Below, piece by piece: positions 10,464 through 20,189 of a stretch of DNA of 37,650 nt (position 1 is the stretch's first letter; the number at the start of each line of letters is the position of its first letter). Made by a program: the position numbers and the translations under genes. The stretch comes from Chara braunii (lineage: Eukaryota > Streptophyta > Charophyceae > Charales > Characeae), in assembly GCA_003427395.1 (NCBI GenBank), contig BFEA01000046.1, forward strand, positions 3,866,155 to 3,903,804, read 5' to 3'. The notes under the pieces were generated by a model, which was not told the origin of the DNA, searched no databases, and was given only the letters and a program-made list of their open reading frames with translations.

Positions 10464-10890
10464 ATGCTACGCTCCCAGAACGGCTTGGATTCCTTGCCCG
10501 ACCGCGTTATATATATATTTCTTGGCCATTGCTTTTGATCTTGATGCTCAGGAACGTGAGTTATATGGCGATAACCCGACTCTGCATCCCCCACAGGATA
10601 GTAATTACACTTGACATGGGGGATTCAATGTCTCTGTTTTGGAGACTGCTTTGATAAGGCGCCGACTTGATATGCAGCGTTCCCCTTCGGGTGGCGACCT
10701 GGACCACTGTTCGCATGTTTGTGCTTATATTCTACATACTCCTGGCCACTACACCGCTCTTGTCCATGCCTCTAGTTCTTGGGAATTATGAAATGGCGGT
10801 GCTATGGTGCAAACTATTACTGCCATCTGTGATATCGTGCGTAATTATCCTAATTTGCAACTGTTCAAGGTCATTGACCCTATGGGTACC
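10464..10890 (+). pseudogene. Josephin-like (ataxin-3 family) cysteine protease fragment, decayed
   Basis: One frame reads LAIAFDLDAQERELYG, then after a stop (10612-10614) HGGFNVSVLETALIRRRLD, then CAYILHTPGHYTALVHASSSW, stop, NGGAMVQTITAICDIVRNYP and LQLFKVID. This order matches the Josephin fold: helix IA..LDE.E, then GxFSIQVLxxAL, then the catalytic His segment, then W...N. From the His of GHY to the Trp is 11 residues and to the Asn is 15, the same as His119, Trp130 and Asn134 in human ataxin-3. The N-terminal part needs a shift to the frame starting at 10464 (QNGLDSLPDRVIYI), where an NALNSL-like helix is seen but no clear nucleophilic Cys. Family role: deubiquitination. This copy has two stops and at least one frameshift. 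Where similarity ends near 10890, a Cys/Thr/Pro low-complexity tail and then an integrase fragment follow. Confidence 0.6.
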
Positions 10891-11040
10891 TCGTGTACTT
10901 CCATGCCCGCCTCTACGCCTCTCTGTACCTGCCTTCGTACCTGTCTCTGTGCCTGTTTTTGTGTCTGTCTCCTTCCATATTACTGACTTTGTGGGTACTA
11001 CGTGTACTTCCGTCCCCGCCGAATGACATCGAACAGATTA

Positions 11041-11349
11041 CCAGATCAAGAAAGATGGAACAAGAAAAAATATATAAAAAAATAAAAACTAAAAATTGGT
11101 GATGTTGTCCCTCTCTTCGATAGTTTTTTTGAGACTCGGTGGAGTAAGCGGTTGGAGCCCTGATGGCTTGGTCCTTACAGAATTACAGGGGAAGCAAAAG
11201 ACAAAGTTTATGAGATATCTGAAATGGATGGATCTAGGGTTCATGACATGATATCAGGGTCAAGACTTCGTAAGTTCATTTTCAGAGACCCTGATCAGAT
11301 CCCTAGAGTGATTTCAAAAAGAGGAAAGAAAGGTCAGTCATCTAAGTGA
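11041..11349 (+). pseudogene. Ty3/gypsy integrase C-terminal fragment, copy 1
   Basis: A single frame reads PDQERWNKKKYIKK, stop, KLKIGDVVPLFDSFFETRW, KRLEP, stop (11161-11163), WLGPYRITGEAKDKVYEISE and GSRLRKFIFRDPDQ. The GPYRI is the GPY/F motif found at the C-terminus of Ty3/gypsy and gammaretroviral integrases; the GD.V..FD segment is the SH3-like DNA-binding region. No catalytic core is present: sequence upstream of 11041 is unrelated. A diverged second copy lies at 23823-24425. Confidence 0.85.
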
Positions 11350-11660
11350 GAACGGTTCCAGAGAACTGAGATAAAAGTACAGTAAGACAATGAGACAGCC
11401 AAACTCGGGTTTCAACAAACTCTGATCGTTTTTGCATGGTCAATTCAACATTTCAATTTTTCAGCATGTAAGTTAATTTCGTGTTTCAGCAAGCAACAAA
11501 GTTAATGAGGTTATATCCTTGATGCAGTGCTACAGTCGATCCATGAATGCTAAGTCCCCGAGAGTGGGGAAAAAATTGTGAGATACAGTTTTTTGTGAGC
11601 ATTGACGCAGTGTCAAAGATCTGTGAAACTCACGGCTGTGGCACATCAGAAGATGTAATC
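11350..11660 (+). mobile_element. Region downstream of integrase, shared with 24300-24720
   Basis: Words line up in order with the second integrase copy: GAGCGGTTTAAA/GAACGGTTCCAG, AGTACAGT, CTCAAGTTTCA/CTCGGGTTTCA, GTGATTATTCTTGCAT/CTGATCGTTTTTGCAT, TTGATCCACGA/TCGATCCATGA, GTGAGATGCAGTT/GTGAGATACAGTT and TGTAATCAGTATTA. The first part still looks like pol C-terminus. The rest is probably the untranslated stretch before the 3' LTR. Confidence 0.65.
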
Positions 11661-11845
11661 AGTATTAAGTAGACTACATACTCTATGTAGTTCTCTTCCT
11701 TGACCATTCTAACTGCCAGTTCTCGCTGAGCCTGTTTGTGGTGTTCAATATCCTGACATTCCTTTCCTTCCCACCCTTCTCTCTTGTCTCTTATCAAACT
11801 GTATTTCATCACAAGAACCTCACCACTCCTCATATTTCCCTTCAT
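11630..11845 (-). pseudogene. Unassigned repeat-borne small protein Y, copy 1 (C-terminus lost)
   Basis: 71 codons. MRSGEVLVMKYSLIRDKREG, then DIEHHKQAQRELAVRMVKEE and NYIEYVVYL align without large gaps to copy 36625-36877 (MREMEILIMKY..., SLKQAQREFAVRTAGEKKYIEPVFYF). The last about 10 residues differ because similarity ends, and the C-terminal DGKLHSTSSS block is missing. It lies in inverse orientation just downstream of the integrase remnant. I do not recognise the family. Conservation of the start, of KQAQRE[FL]AVR and of YIE between copies indicates it was once coding. Confidence 0.55.
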
Positions 11846-12195
11846 GTTCTACCCCATCAATGATGAGAATATGCCACTAGTTGCTCCGATGGTTTCCACA
11901 TTCAGGGAAGAAAAACCGTTCTCAAGCTTGAAGCCGTTGGAGCGAGTCTGATCTATACGGTGAGAACTGGCACCAACAGGTCTTGACTAAACCCCCTAGC
12001 AAAACCTTGGAATACTGAGGCAGACTCTAAATGCCCGGTAACCTACAGTCCGATCATAGTGGATTCGGGAAAGACCGCCTCTCCGGACCCAGCGGAAAGG
12101 TTGTTCCTAGACACTTAGGTCTGCCCTGATGGATAGAACTGATGGATGGGAATCGATTTGATACCTTCGGATTCCTGAACTCGTAGACGTTCATT
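11846..12195 (+). mobile_element. Possible end of a third LTR type
   Basis: The only support is the PBS-like word that follows it and a sequence ending ...GTTCA two bases before that word. No second copy, start or inverted terminal repeat was found. No coding potential is seen. Confidence 0.25.
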
Positions 12196-12207
12196 CGATA
12201 TCAGAGC
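12196..12207 (+). promoter_or_regulatory. Possible mutated tRNA-Met primer-binding site
   Basis: CGATATCAGAGC matches the initiator tRNA-Met PBS TGGTATCAGAGC at 10 of 12 positions, and both differences are transitions. It could also be chance. The integrase remnant about 0.85 kb upstream is in the same orientation. Confidence 0.35.
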
Positions 12208-15200
12208 TCATTATGTCTTTATTTGCAGAAGGGACAAATTAGAATGATATCTGCAAACCATATCTACCCCTATGGAGTGGTAATGTCTCTTGGTAAGGCC
12301 AACCAAACTTCTTCAGTCTTTCGTTCTTTTCTTTTATTGTCATTTTTCCTAGTGAGTTTGCTCAAACCAATTTTTCCGTTAGTAGATCAATTCCGCCACC
12401 AGTGAGTGTTTGTCAAACATCAACGCACTTAGCATTAGCCTGAGACACATGGTAATGATCCGCCCACTACCCAAAATCACTGCAAACAATTCTGAGGTTT
12501 TGTTTTGTTATGAGAGCATCTGTTATGACCTCTCTTCCCTGAGGCTTATAACTAGTTGCTCAACTTGTTGAGGCTTGCCACTGAACTTTCACAGTTGAAT
12601 CTTTCGAAGCTTAACCCTCGTTTGATGCCCAACAAGTATCTTGTAACAATCTTCGTTTAAGCATTAATTGGAAACTTCTATTGGTGGTCGTTGGCTGTAT
12701 ATTGCGTGAGGCTCCCCCTTGATGATAATCCTTAACCCAGTAATCACTTGCACTCTCTCGGAGTGGGGCGCGGGGTATTCCCAATAGTCGGCCCCAGTCT
12801 CAGGCCTCGCTTAGCTCAACCCGACGGTGAGTTACGCCCGGACTACAGTCAAGATTTCAAAACACCAAACTTGGACAGGAAGCTTCACCCATTAACACGT
12901 TCATAAACCTCAGCTCACGTGCAATATCAGACATTTGCAAGCCACTGTCACCGTTCACGTTTAACACCGGACATTAGTAGCACTTCTTCTCATTTAGTTG
13001 CCACACAACAATTTTCCTTAGGCAGTATCAACATGACTCCATGCATGGCACTTCAATGGATTTTCCCTTACTCAGTTTGCTTTCTCAGTATTGTTAATTG
13101 TTGTTTTTGGTTCACCTATGAGATAAGAGTCACCCTCCGTTCTTTCCAGGCTAAATATTCCCAGGTGGGTTCCCACTCATATACAACGCCCTGCGATATC
13201 CCAAAGGCTACGACTCTCTCATCATAGGTCAAGGTGCCTTCGGGCATCAATCTATCTCTTTTATCCGACATGAAAAAAGCTCCAGGGAAAGTCCTCAGTC
13301 CCTCACTAGACCTGAGGCCCGTTACCCCCCCTTTTTTTTTTTACTACAAGCAAAATTCATTACAGAAGTAATGATTAGAGCACTTTGAGGATGCAGTTAC
13401 TCAACTTGTTCCGAATATAAACTCGGCTCCTTAATAACTAGTGATTCCATAGAGGAGTCCTAGATCCGAGAGGTTTACTTGAATACCCAGGACATAGTTC
13501 GTTTTCACAAGGAAACATGACCGATGTTCTTCGCCCCCACTCTTAAGTTATAACGATCGCTCGGGCAAACATAAAAGTTCTTTATTTGACCTCAGGTTCG
13601 AGACCATCAATCCCCATCAAGTAGGAGCTTGGCGAGAAGGTAAGCCACTTTTCTCATGACAACCTTTCGTCTTCCCATCTAGTGAGTTACATGCCAAGAG
13701 ATAAGGAAGAATTTCGAGAAAACGAAAATTTAGTCTTTGGTAATAGTTTTCTTATCCATTGTTACGCTTATTGTTCGCTCAATGCCACTTCAATAAGGGA
13801 ACTCTTTCTCATCCTATTATGTGGCCGATTCAGCTATGCTCGACATAAGAGAACCATGGTTACTGATAACTGCTGGTCAACGCGAGTAAAAATGGATAGC
13901 AACAAACTCATTGTGATAATGATGACAGGCACGGCGTCCATTTGACAACAAGCGAAACAGCCATACAATCCTATTTGCATCAGCGGCAAGAAGCCAGCAG
14001 ATCTCGCGTGCAAATCTTGAGAGGTCGACTCCCTGACTGTACATTCATACTCTTATTACCCTCACGATCGAGTTTCCCCTTAGTGACGATTGGATTGTTC
14101 TCCCAAATGCCGGCCTTGGAAAAATAAAGTCGCTAACACATGGCGTCAACCTTCGGGTTCATCCCAATCATTAACTAACGTTTCTGGTGGCCAGATCTTG
14201 ATTGGTCCTCCCAATTGCTCATCACACTCCAGCGGTTTGCACATACCATTTGTATCCCTCTCGTCTAACGCCAATAGAGACGTAACTTATCACACGACGA
14301 TAGCTGACGCAGATCACGCCAGACGTATATGGTGTAATTTATAGCGCATGCACTCGCTTCCTCCAAGAATTCGTCGGGCTTTCTAGCCTCTCTTCTGAGC
14401 ACAATGCTCTTACCCCTCAGTGGCACCTCCGCTCACAATCCGTGCTCTCTAAACCCTCACACGTCACCCATTTTTGTGGGTCTTACCAACCACCGTCTCT
14501 CTCTTTAGTTAAACTACCTCTTTGTCACTCCGTGACAGTGACCGATGACACGGACATCAAAGATTGATCACCTCTATCCGCCAAACAAGCAAGAGTACCC
14601 GGTGCCCAGCGGGTTCTTTATGCTCCTTTCATACTGCCTCGCCTACTCAACAATGTACGCCACACTCTGGCACGTCCTGGCGTGAAGACGACAACAGAAG
14701 GACTTTCGCTCATCATACTTCAGTTGAACCACGTACACGCGCCCACGCACACAGAGTCTAAATGTTATTTTCCCTCCATGACACAGTACGTTATCCACTC
14801 ACCCCTTCTCAATTACGCATACCCCAGGAATAAAAGACATGTATGAAAGACATACTGAAGCTAGTGACATGGACAATATGGGTGAGTTGACGTCAAGAAG
14901 AAACTAAAAGCAAGTTTTTTCGGCAGCTCTCTTCTTTCCCTCATGCGCGATGCTCACTCGTGCTCACATGCACTTCTTCATTGGTCCCTTCACACCCATC
15001 CTGTAGACAATGGTTAACACGGTATCACGCTAATCAAACATAGATAGCACAGGGCACGCGCGCAGGGTCTTCGTCTGTGTTGATCGTCGAGCCTCATGTC
15101 ACTCACTCTCTCTCTGATCGTGACTGACGCTCTCCCTTCTTGGCTCTCACACGTGCCTCTTCGTGTTAGTTCCCTGCGTGCCGAAGTCAGGCTGATGTCA

Positions 15201-15395
15201 ACCTCTTTCAAACATGCACGCTCGTCGTGCACATACCTTTCTCCCTCCTTTGATCTGACTCCCTCCCTCTCTCTCACAACCCTTGTTTGCACTTCTCTGC
15301 CGAACGCAGTAGGCTCACGCACCACACGAGCGCATAGGCAGCAGTCGACGTCAATCGTGTTGCGCTCGCCCTCTGTTTTTCCACCCTGTCGTCTT
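12208..15395. other. Unassigned 3.2 kb, no gene recognised
   Basis: The largest open frames are 102 codons (12919-13227, plus) and 156 codons (15014-15484, minus). Neither shows a domain, and the second overlaps an equally open plus frame (15096-15452), typical of GC-rich non-coding DNA. A T run lies at 13331-13341. The part from about 15060 is pyrimidine-rich on the plus strand with many CTCTCT and CACG words. I found no repeat unit, PBS or RNA gene. Confidence 0.4.
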
Positions 15396-15570
15396 TCATT
15401 CCCTTTCTTTGGCCTTCTCTCTTCTTTCTGCCCCTGGACCGTCCACGTGTAGCCCGCGTACGCGCGTAACTGCCTCGAGCTCAATCCTGCATTCTGCTAG
15501 TCCGCCCTCGATGGTCCAACCTCTGTTGGCTTCACTTCGCCCTGGGCCGAACCGGCCTCGGGCCCGTCCT

Positions 15571-16004
15571 CTACTGCTTCCGATGGCGGGTGCTCTCTCC
15601 GCCACTGTACAATCCGTGGAATGACCTGGTCTGCGCATCACTGGCCTCAGACTCTACATCAGAGTCCCAGTCCAACTCCTGTTGTTCCCTCTCGGTCATG
15701 CTCGTGGAGGTCTCTTCTTCGTGGTAAGTAACCGTAACTTTTAGGTTCGCTGTTAATCCATCCCTCTTGAACCTCTGCTCTGCTCGATTGCGAGCCTTGG
15801 TGATCACACCCTAGATCTTCCTGTCCTCTCTCATTTCCTGCTCCTTTCCCCCGTAAATGATAATCTTCATCCTTGCCAAGCCGTCACTTTTACTGTAGCT
15901 CAGGCAAGCGTCCACAGTAGCCCTTCCTCGCGCATCGGTTCCCAGCTCCAGTAGAATCGTAGATGGTCTGGCCTATAGCCAAAGAAGTCATTGCTACGCG
16001 CCAT
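15571..16004 (-). pseudogene. Unassigned repeat-borne protein X, copy 1
   Basis: From the ATG at 16004 the minus strand reads MARSNDFFGYRPDHLRFYWS, WEPMREEGLLWTL, then after a one-base shift LSYSKSDGLARMKIIIYGG, KEQEMREDRKI, stop, GVITKARNRAEQRFKRDGL and TANLKVTVTYHEEETS, ending acidic. Copy 2 (35536-35850) starts MAFRNGLRGYRRD and keeps SPM.EG, VTKAKNRAK, KRDGV and VTIAYHEVET. This start was chosen because both copies share it and the upstream context GCGGCTATGG. One shift and one stop break the frame. X points away from the TATA-bearing segment and gag-like ORF to its right. No family recognised; a coding origin is likely because two diverged copies keep the same peptide pattern. Confidence 0.6.
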
Positions 16005-16832
16005 AGCCGCCTCCCGCTAGAAATAACTAGAGCCGGACCGACCCAATGCATGCATGCACAGTAGGTCTACGAGCTTCTCACCTCACCGTCGTACCTTCCA
16101 ATTCGTGCGAGCGCCAGCCAACCCATATAGTCGAGAGCCAAGGGCCTCAGCTCACTGCCACTAGCTTTTACTAACGAGTGAACAATAAGTGCATCCTCTG
16201 CATTCTAATGGAGAAAACAGGAGACCACCTTCTCTTATAGAAAGTAAAAGGTTCAGTGGCGTCTTAGCCTATATAACAACGGTCGGCGCTCGGCGGTCCC
16301 ATAACGGGATCCCGACCACCAAACCTTTCCCCTCAAAAGAAGCCCTCGAGCTATCACTACCGGGTACCCGCGTCCGATGGCAAGGAGGGGGTTCATGACC
16401 TCCTACAGGGGGTGATGAGGCTCCTACCGAAGCGTCCCCGGGTGCCCCTATTTTGGGGTTCTGCGCTGATTGCGACCCGTTGATTAAACTAAAAAAAAAA
16501 AAATGGGAACGTAGGGCCTGACAGTCTTGGACATCAGATCATTCATGTTCGAATTCAAACCATTGACGGCCCTTCCCGCGAAATGACTATAATCAAAAGA
16601 AAGCCGCGTCTAAGAATTCAAAATTACCAAAAATAATAATAAAGAAAAGAACGAAAACGTAACGACAAAGTGACTAGAGGCCGTCAGATGTTCCGAAATT
16701 AAGGCTGACAGTTCAGCCGCGCAGATTAGACCTCTCGCTTTCTTTTCATTTTCCTTTTTACATTTCATTTTTCTTTCTTGTTTTCTTTGCTTAGCCTCTT
16801 TTTCTCTTGACATCGACCACCGCTCCAAGCAC
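16005..16832. other. Spacer between X and the promoter segment
   Basis: No gene. The 16360-16460 part is shared with the inverted copy (about 35040-35150). An A13 run lies at 16491-16503. The 16610-16810 part is A/T- and pyrimidine-rich and gives a Lys-rich minus frame without a domain. Confidence 0.5.
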
Positions 16833-17236
16833 CTAACCCATAATCTGGCCAAGGGGCACTTGGCGCGCAACAGAAAAGACCGCCCTGGTTTGTTTACTTT
16901 CTCGTCCCAGGGCGAGCCCGACGGCTACCACGACCACAGGCTGGTAGTGCTCTGTTGTACAGCAGGGCGCCGAGTCTGCGTGGACCAATGGAAAGCCCTG
17001 TGGCGCACCCTTTTGCAGAGGGCAGGCACCTACAGGCCGGTCTATTCCAAGGCACCACCCCGGTATCTCAGCGTTACTGTGGAGGTTCGACGACAGACTA
17101 AGCCATTGCACGCCCGAAGCATTGGTACCAAATAGGGACTTGGCACACAAAGGAGGGTCGGGACACCGCGCCCTCCGACATGATACCAAACGCCCACCCA
17201 GTGTCCCCGCTGTTTCGAAGCTCGTGGGGCGCTCGG

Positions 17237-17242
17237 TATAAA
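17237..17242 (+). promoter_or_regulatory. TATA box conserved in both inverted copies
   Basis: TATAAA, followed about 20 bases later by TTTAGGACTC. The inverted copy has TATAAA at 34292-34287 followed by TCAGGACTC. It lies about 270 bases upstream of the gag-like ATG at 17515, with a CT-rich leader between. This is consistent with a Pol II promoter in the U3 region of an LTR or of a non-LTR composite element. Confidence 0.6.
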
Positions 17243-17514
17243 GCAACGCTTAGTTTAGGACTCTGATTCATCTTTTGCGTATCGCCGCGACTCGTCCTAG
17301 TATTTTGCGGCCGTCAACATTTTCTTGCCGTAGCATCTTCTTCTCTCTTTCTCCCTCTTTATATAGCGTCTTCTTCTCTTTCCTTTTCTCCCTCTTATCG
17401 TGCATGATGCATCGCTCTGTGGTCTGCGCCACTACCTTTCCCCCCTTTGTAGTTCCCTTTGCTGTACATCTCTCTCTGTTCGTCTCCTTCTTAAACACCG
17501 GTCAATCTCACACC

Positions 17515-17880
17515 ATGCCTGAGGCTCGTAGGGAATAGGGAAGAGGAAGAGGAGGAAGAGGAAGGAAAGCGCGCGAAGAGCGGCTGGCTTGCGCGCGATG
17601 TGAATACAGTTCGGAGGAGGAGGAAGATGAGCCACGGGGTCATGGTGCTCACTCAAGGCCCTATCCTCGCCACTCGTTTGCTGCGTGGTATGAGAGGACT
17701 CCATCCCCGTACAGGATGGAGTATTTTAAGAAGAAATTTGAAGCGCGCTACGGCGCGCCCGACACTTCCTCTCCTCCTTACACTTCCAGAGCCCCCGTCA
17801 CTCCTACGGCGAGTAGGGCCCTAGTGACTGTCCCCTCCGTTCCTTGCGCTGCTCCCTCTACCCCTCATCCCAATAACTGC
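17515..17880 (+). pseudogene. gag-like ORF, N-terminal part, copy 1
   Basis: The frame starts MPEARRE, then a TAG (17536-17538) where copy 2 has Gln (CAG to TAG). It continues with a Gly/Arg tract (GRGRGGRGRKAREER), an acidic run (SSEEEEDEP), RPYPRHSFAAWYERTPSPYR, MEYFKKKFEARYGAPD and a Ser/Thr/Pro/Val tail. Copy 2 at 26592-26930 (minus) keeps the Gly/Arg tract, the acidic run, HSRVYPHHSLPGWYER, SP.R..Y.KKKYEARYD and the tail. The Arg/Gly then acidic N-terminus and the position after a TATA box and leader suggest a nucleic-acid-binding gag-type protein, but no Pfam-type domain is visible. The frame stays open to 17979, but shared sequence ends near 17880. Confidence 0.55.
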
Positions 17881-18095
17881 CTTCTTTTCAGCATCTTCTT
17901 TCATCTTTCTCTACTTCAGATCGAGCTCATGACGATCTTCTATATTCTGTATAAGCGTGATTTTTTCTCAACCTTCTAAATCAATTTATCTTTCCAATCT
18001 TTCAGTTCACACATCACTTCATAATGTCCCTGGCTTGAGAGTCTTGAACACCTTGAGGCCAGGGATGCAGGTTCCTTGTGAACCAGAAAAAAGCA
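17881..18095. other. Junction between the gag-like ORF and the LTR
   Basis: AT- and pyrimidine-rich, with two TTTCAG words (17888-17893, 18001-18005) that resemble splice acceptors. An AGGCCAGGGATGCAGG stretch precedes the LTR start. No gene. Confidence 0.4.
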
Positions 18096-19586
18096 TGATG
18101 GGCATAAAGAAGTTCAGTTCTATCTGATTAAGAGTTGTTAGCAGAAGGACTTCGTGTCTCTGACTAAGTTGTCCATCCAAGAAAATCAGATGGGGACAGA
18201 CATAAAGAAGTCCAGCTTTATTTGTCTGAGAGTTGTCAGTAGAGGGGCTTCGTGTTTCTTAACTAAGTTGCCTGTCTTCACTCAGATGAGGGAAGAGACC
18301 TCTTTGAGATCAGCATTTCAGTATTTCCTTGGGACTGACGGGACGTCTCTTGGAAGAGAAATTCCCAGCTGAGGGAAGGGACCTCTCTGGGGCCAGCACT
18401 AAGCATCCTTCTTGAGACCGAAGGGAGGTTTCCTGCAAAGGCTTGGTGTTGGTTATCATGTTGCTGTTCAGTGCCTCTTGAGATTGAAGGGATGTCTCTT
18501 GAGAAATGTTTGTTCTGTTACTTGGGGCGTGGACAGTCTGCTTGTGGGTTTTGATGTGTTTGTCTGATTGTATGTGCCTGAGATTTTATTCTTTAGCCTA
18601 AAGATGCATTGATTGTCGGGGACAGCCAGAGCCTTACCGCAGTAGGTTGCAATCTGGTGGGGTTAGAAGGTCTCCGATGCAAGTGTCGAATTCTGTAGTC
18701 GACTGAGGTTAAGACTCCGGGGGTCTAGCCTATGAGGTCGAAAGGGGTTGGCTGGAATCCTACCGCAGTCAAAGGATGCAATCCAGTGAGGTTCGCCAGA
18801 GCCTGGAACTATGGTTAGACAAGGTCCCACGTTCAAAAATCTGGGCGGGCAGCCAGTGCCCTAGGCCAAAAACTGGTGGGTGAACCGGTCCCCGACCGCA
18901 GTGGTCAAGTCCGGGTTCGGGACAGTTTGAATGACGAGAGGTGTACTGTCACAGGGTGACCACACCCTCTATAGTCTGGGTGTCCTGGCGAGAGTGTCAA
19001 AGGGCTACCATACTCGAGTAGTGGGTATGCTGGTCCTGACCTGGAGGCAGGTCAAAGGGGTTGTCAAGACAAATGGTCTGACCAGTCCTGGCCTGAGGCG
19101 GGCCAAATAGGGTATGTCAGACTTACGGGAGGTCTGGCATTCCCGGGCAGTGGTGGGCCAAAACCAAGGCAATCAATAACTCTTCGGTGTGAAGAATTGT
19201 CTTGCTATGTCTATTATTTTATTATTTATTATTTTATTATTTTATTCTGGGTTTTATTTTATTTACTTGTTGCTTGGCTGTTAATTGTCGGATAGCCTAC
19301 TTGCTATGGCATAGTCTGTCATCTGTGGGACTTGCTGTTTTGCAGGTATACAGAGATTTATTTAAAGTTCCCTAGACCAGAGAAAAGAAAATGGGTTTGA
19401 TATCCCCTTCCCTTTATCTAAGAAGTTGAGGAGATGCCTCACTAAGATGAGAGAAAGAAAACAGGGTTTGGTATCCCCTGAGTCACTTAAGAAGTTGAGA
19501 AGATATCTCACTCAAGCCAGAGAACAGAAAAAGGGTTTGGTATACCCTACTCCCAGCATGGCAGACTGGACAAGTGTCCCAAGCGT
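18096..19586 (+). mobile_element. LTR of a Ty3/gypsy-type element, copy 1
   Basis: About 1.49 kb, co-linear with 24735-26214. Both begin TGATGGGCATAAAGAAGTTCA and share, in order, AGGGACTTC.TGTCT, GATGA.GGAA.GGACCTCTCTG, GTCTGCTTGTGGGTTTTGA, GAGCCTTAC.GCAGTAGGTTGCAATCT, AAAACTGGTGGGTGA, TATAGTCTGGGTGTCCT, GTAGTGGGTATG.TGGTCCT, GTGGGCCAAAACCAAGGCAATCAATAA and a T/A-rich stretch (about 19205-19265). They end with a three-unit repeat of about 70 bp (GAAGTTGAGAAGA..CTCAC...AGAGAA..GAAA). Internal tandem units also occur near the start (18098, 18188). A tRNA-Met PBS follows at once. The 3' terminal dinucleotide is not a clean CA. Confidence 0.75.
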
Positions 19587-19596
19587 TGGTATCAGA
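19587..19596 (+). promoter_or_regulatory. tRNA-Met primer-binding site next to LTR copy 1
   Basis: TGGTATCAGA is identical to the first 10 bases of the initiator tRNA-Met PBS; the next bases (TTGAC) differ from GC. The location directly after the repeated 1.5-kb segment supports calling that segment an LTR and puts the internal region to the right. Confidence 0.7.
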
Positions 19597-19689
19597 TTGA
19601 CAGTGTTTTCGATTATACAGTCAAGGTGAAGGTTAAGGTAACCTTTCTCTGCCATAAAATTCGGATGGAGAACAGACTTTAGAATAATA

Positions 19690-19838
19690 AGAGGTCAGAA
19701 CCAGCAGCAAACGAGAAAGTGAAAACATAATCCTTCTTAAATTGATTTGGCGGCTGACAAGCGGGCCACGATGGCAGGCTGCACAGTACAAGTTCCGCTC
19801 TAGAAACGGTGGAACAGGCCAGGGCAAGGCTCATATGA
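19690..19838 (+). pseudogene. Unassigned small protein Y, copy 2 (C-terminus)
   Basis: The last 22 codons and stop (19770-19838) read DGRLHSTSSALETVEQARAR and match the C-terminus of the 36625-36877 copy (DGKLHSTSSSVETVEQARAI), with both ending in a stop. Upstream DNA is alignable but heavily mutated. It sits about 100-250 bases after the PBS, so Y was probably the first coding region inside this element. Function unknown. Confidence 0.55.
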
Positions 19839-19947
19839 GCTCTGCAGTGCTCGAATCACCACCCTCAGAACTCTATCAACTTTGAACGGCAACAAATTGC
19901 AGCCTCCTCCTGTAGCGTGGTGGTATGGGGAATCACGATTCGGTGAC

Positions 19948-20107
19948 CAAATACTCAGGCAATACTTAGGGAATACTCAAGCAATACTCAGGCAATAACG
20001 AAGCAATACTCAGGTAATACTCAATCAATACTCAGGCAAATACTCAGGTAATGCTCAGGCAATACCCAGTCAATATTCAGACAACATACAGACAATACTC
20101 AAGCAGA
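19948..20107. repeat. 11-bp tandem repeat, unit AATACTCAGGC
   Basis: About 14 imperfect units of AATACTCAGGC or AATACTCA(A/G)(G/T)C, with some 12-bp units. It lies between Y and the coding remnant W. The copies differ by point changes and nothing is known to bind it. Confidence 0.85.
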
Positions 20108-20189
20108 ATTTTCAATCAAAGCCTTATTGACAATCTTTAGTTCAGACAACTCGAGATCTACAGTATAAAACGATCAACACAGATTTGTT

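Larger units (their letters stand above)
15570..17340 (+). repeat. 1.8-kb segment with an inverted copy at 34190-35960
   Basis: The two segments match in reverse complement in the same order: gene X; GGCAGTGAG near 16160/35457; GGGTACCCGCGTCCGATGGC and the following 90 bp near 16363/35140; GGACCAATGGAAAG.CC.GTGGCGCACCC near 16982/34540; CGAGCCCG.....CTACCACG.CCACAGGC near 16911/34600; CCCCGCT near 17208/34320; TATAAA; TTTAGGACTC or TCAGGACTC; and ATTTTGCG. Divergence is considerable, so these are old copies of one element about 17 kb apart. Confidence 0.8.

Noticed and set aside
13595-13620. Pol III B-box-like GGTTCGAGACC
   Set aside because: Flanking bases do not form a T stem and no tRNA fold was found. 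A single 11-base match is expected by chance.
15014-15484. 156-codon minus-strand ORF as a gene
   Set aside because: The plus strand is equally open over 15096-15452, the composition is Arg/Glu-rich from CT-rich DNA, and no domain or second copy was seen.
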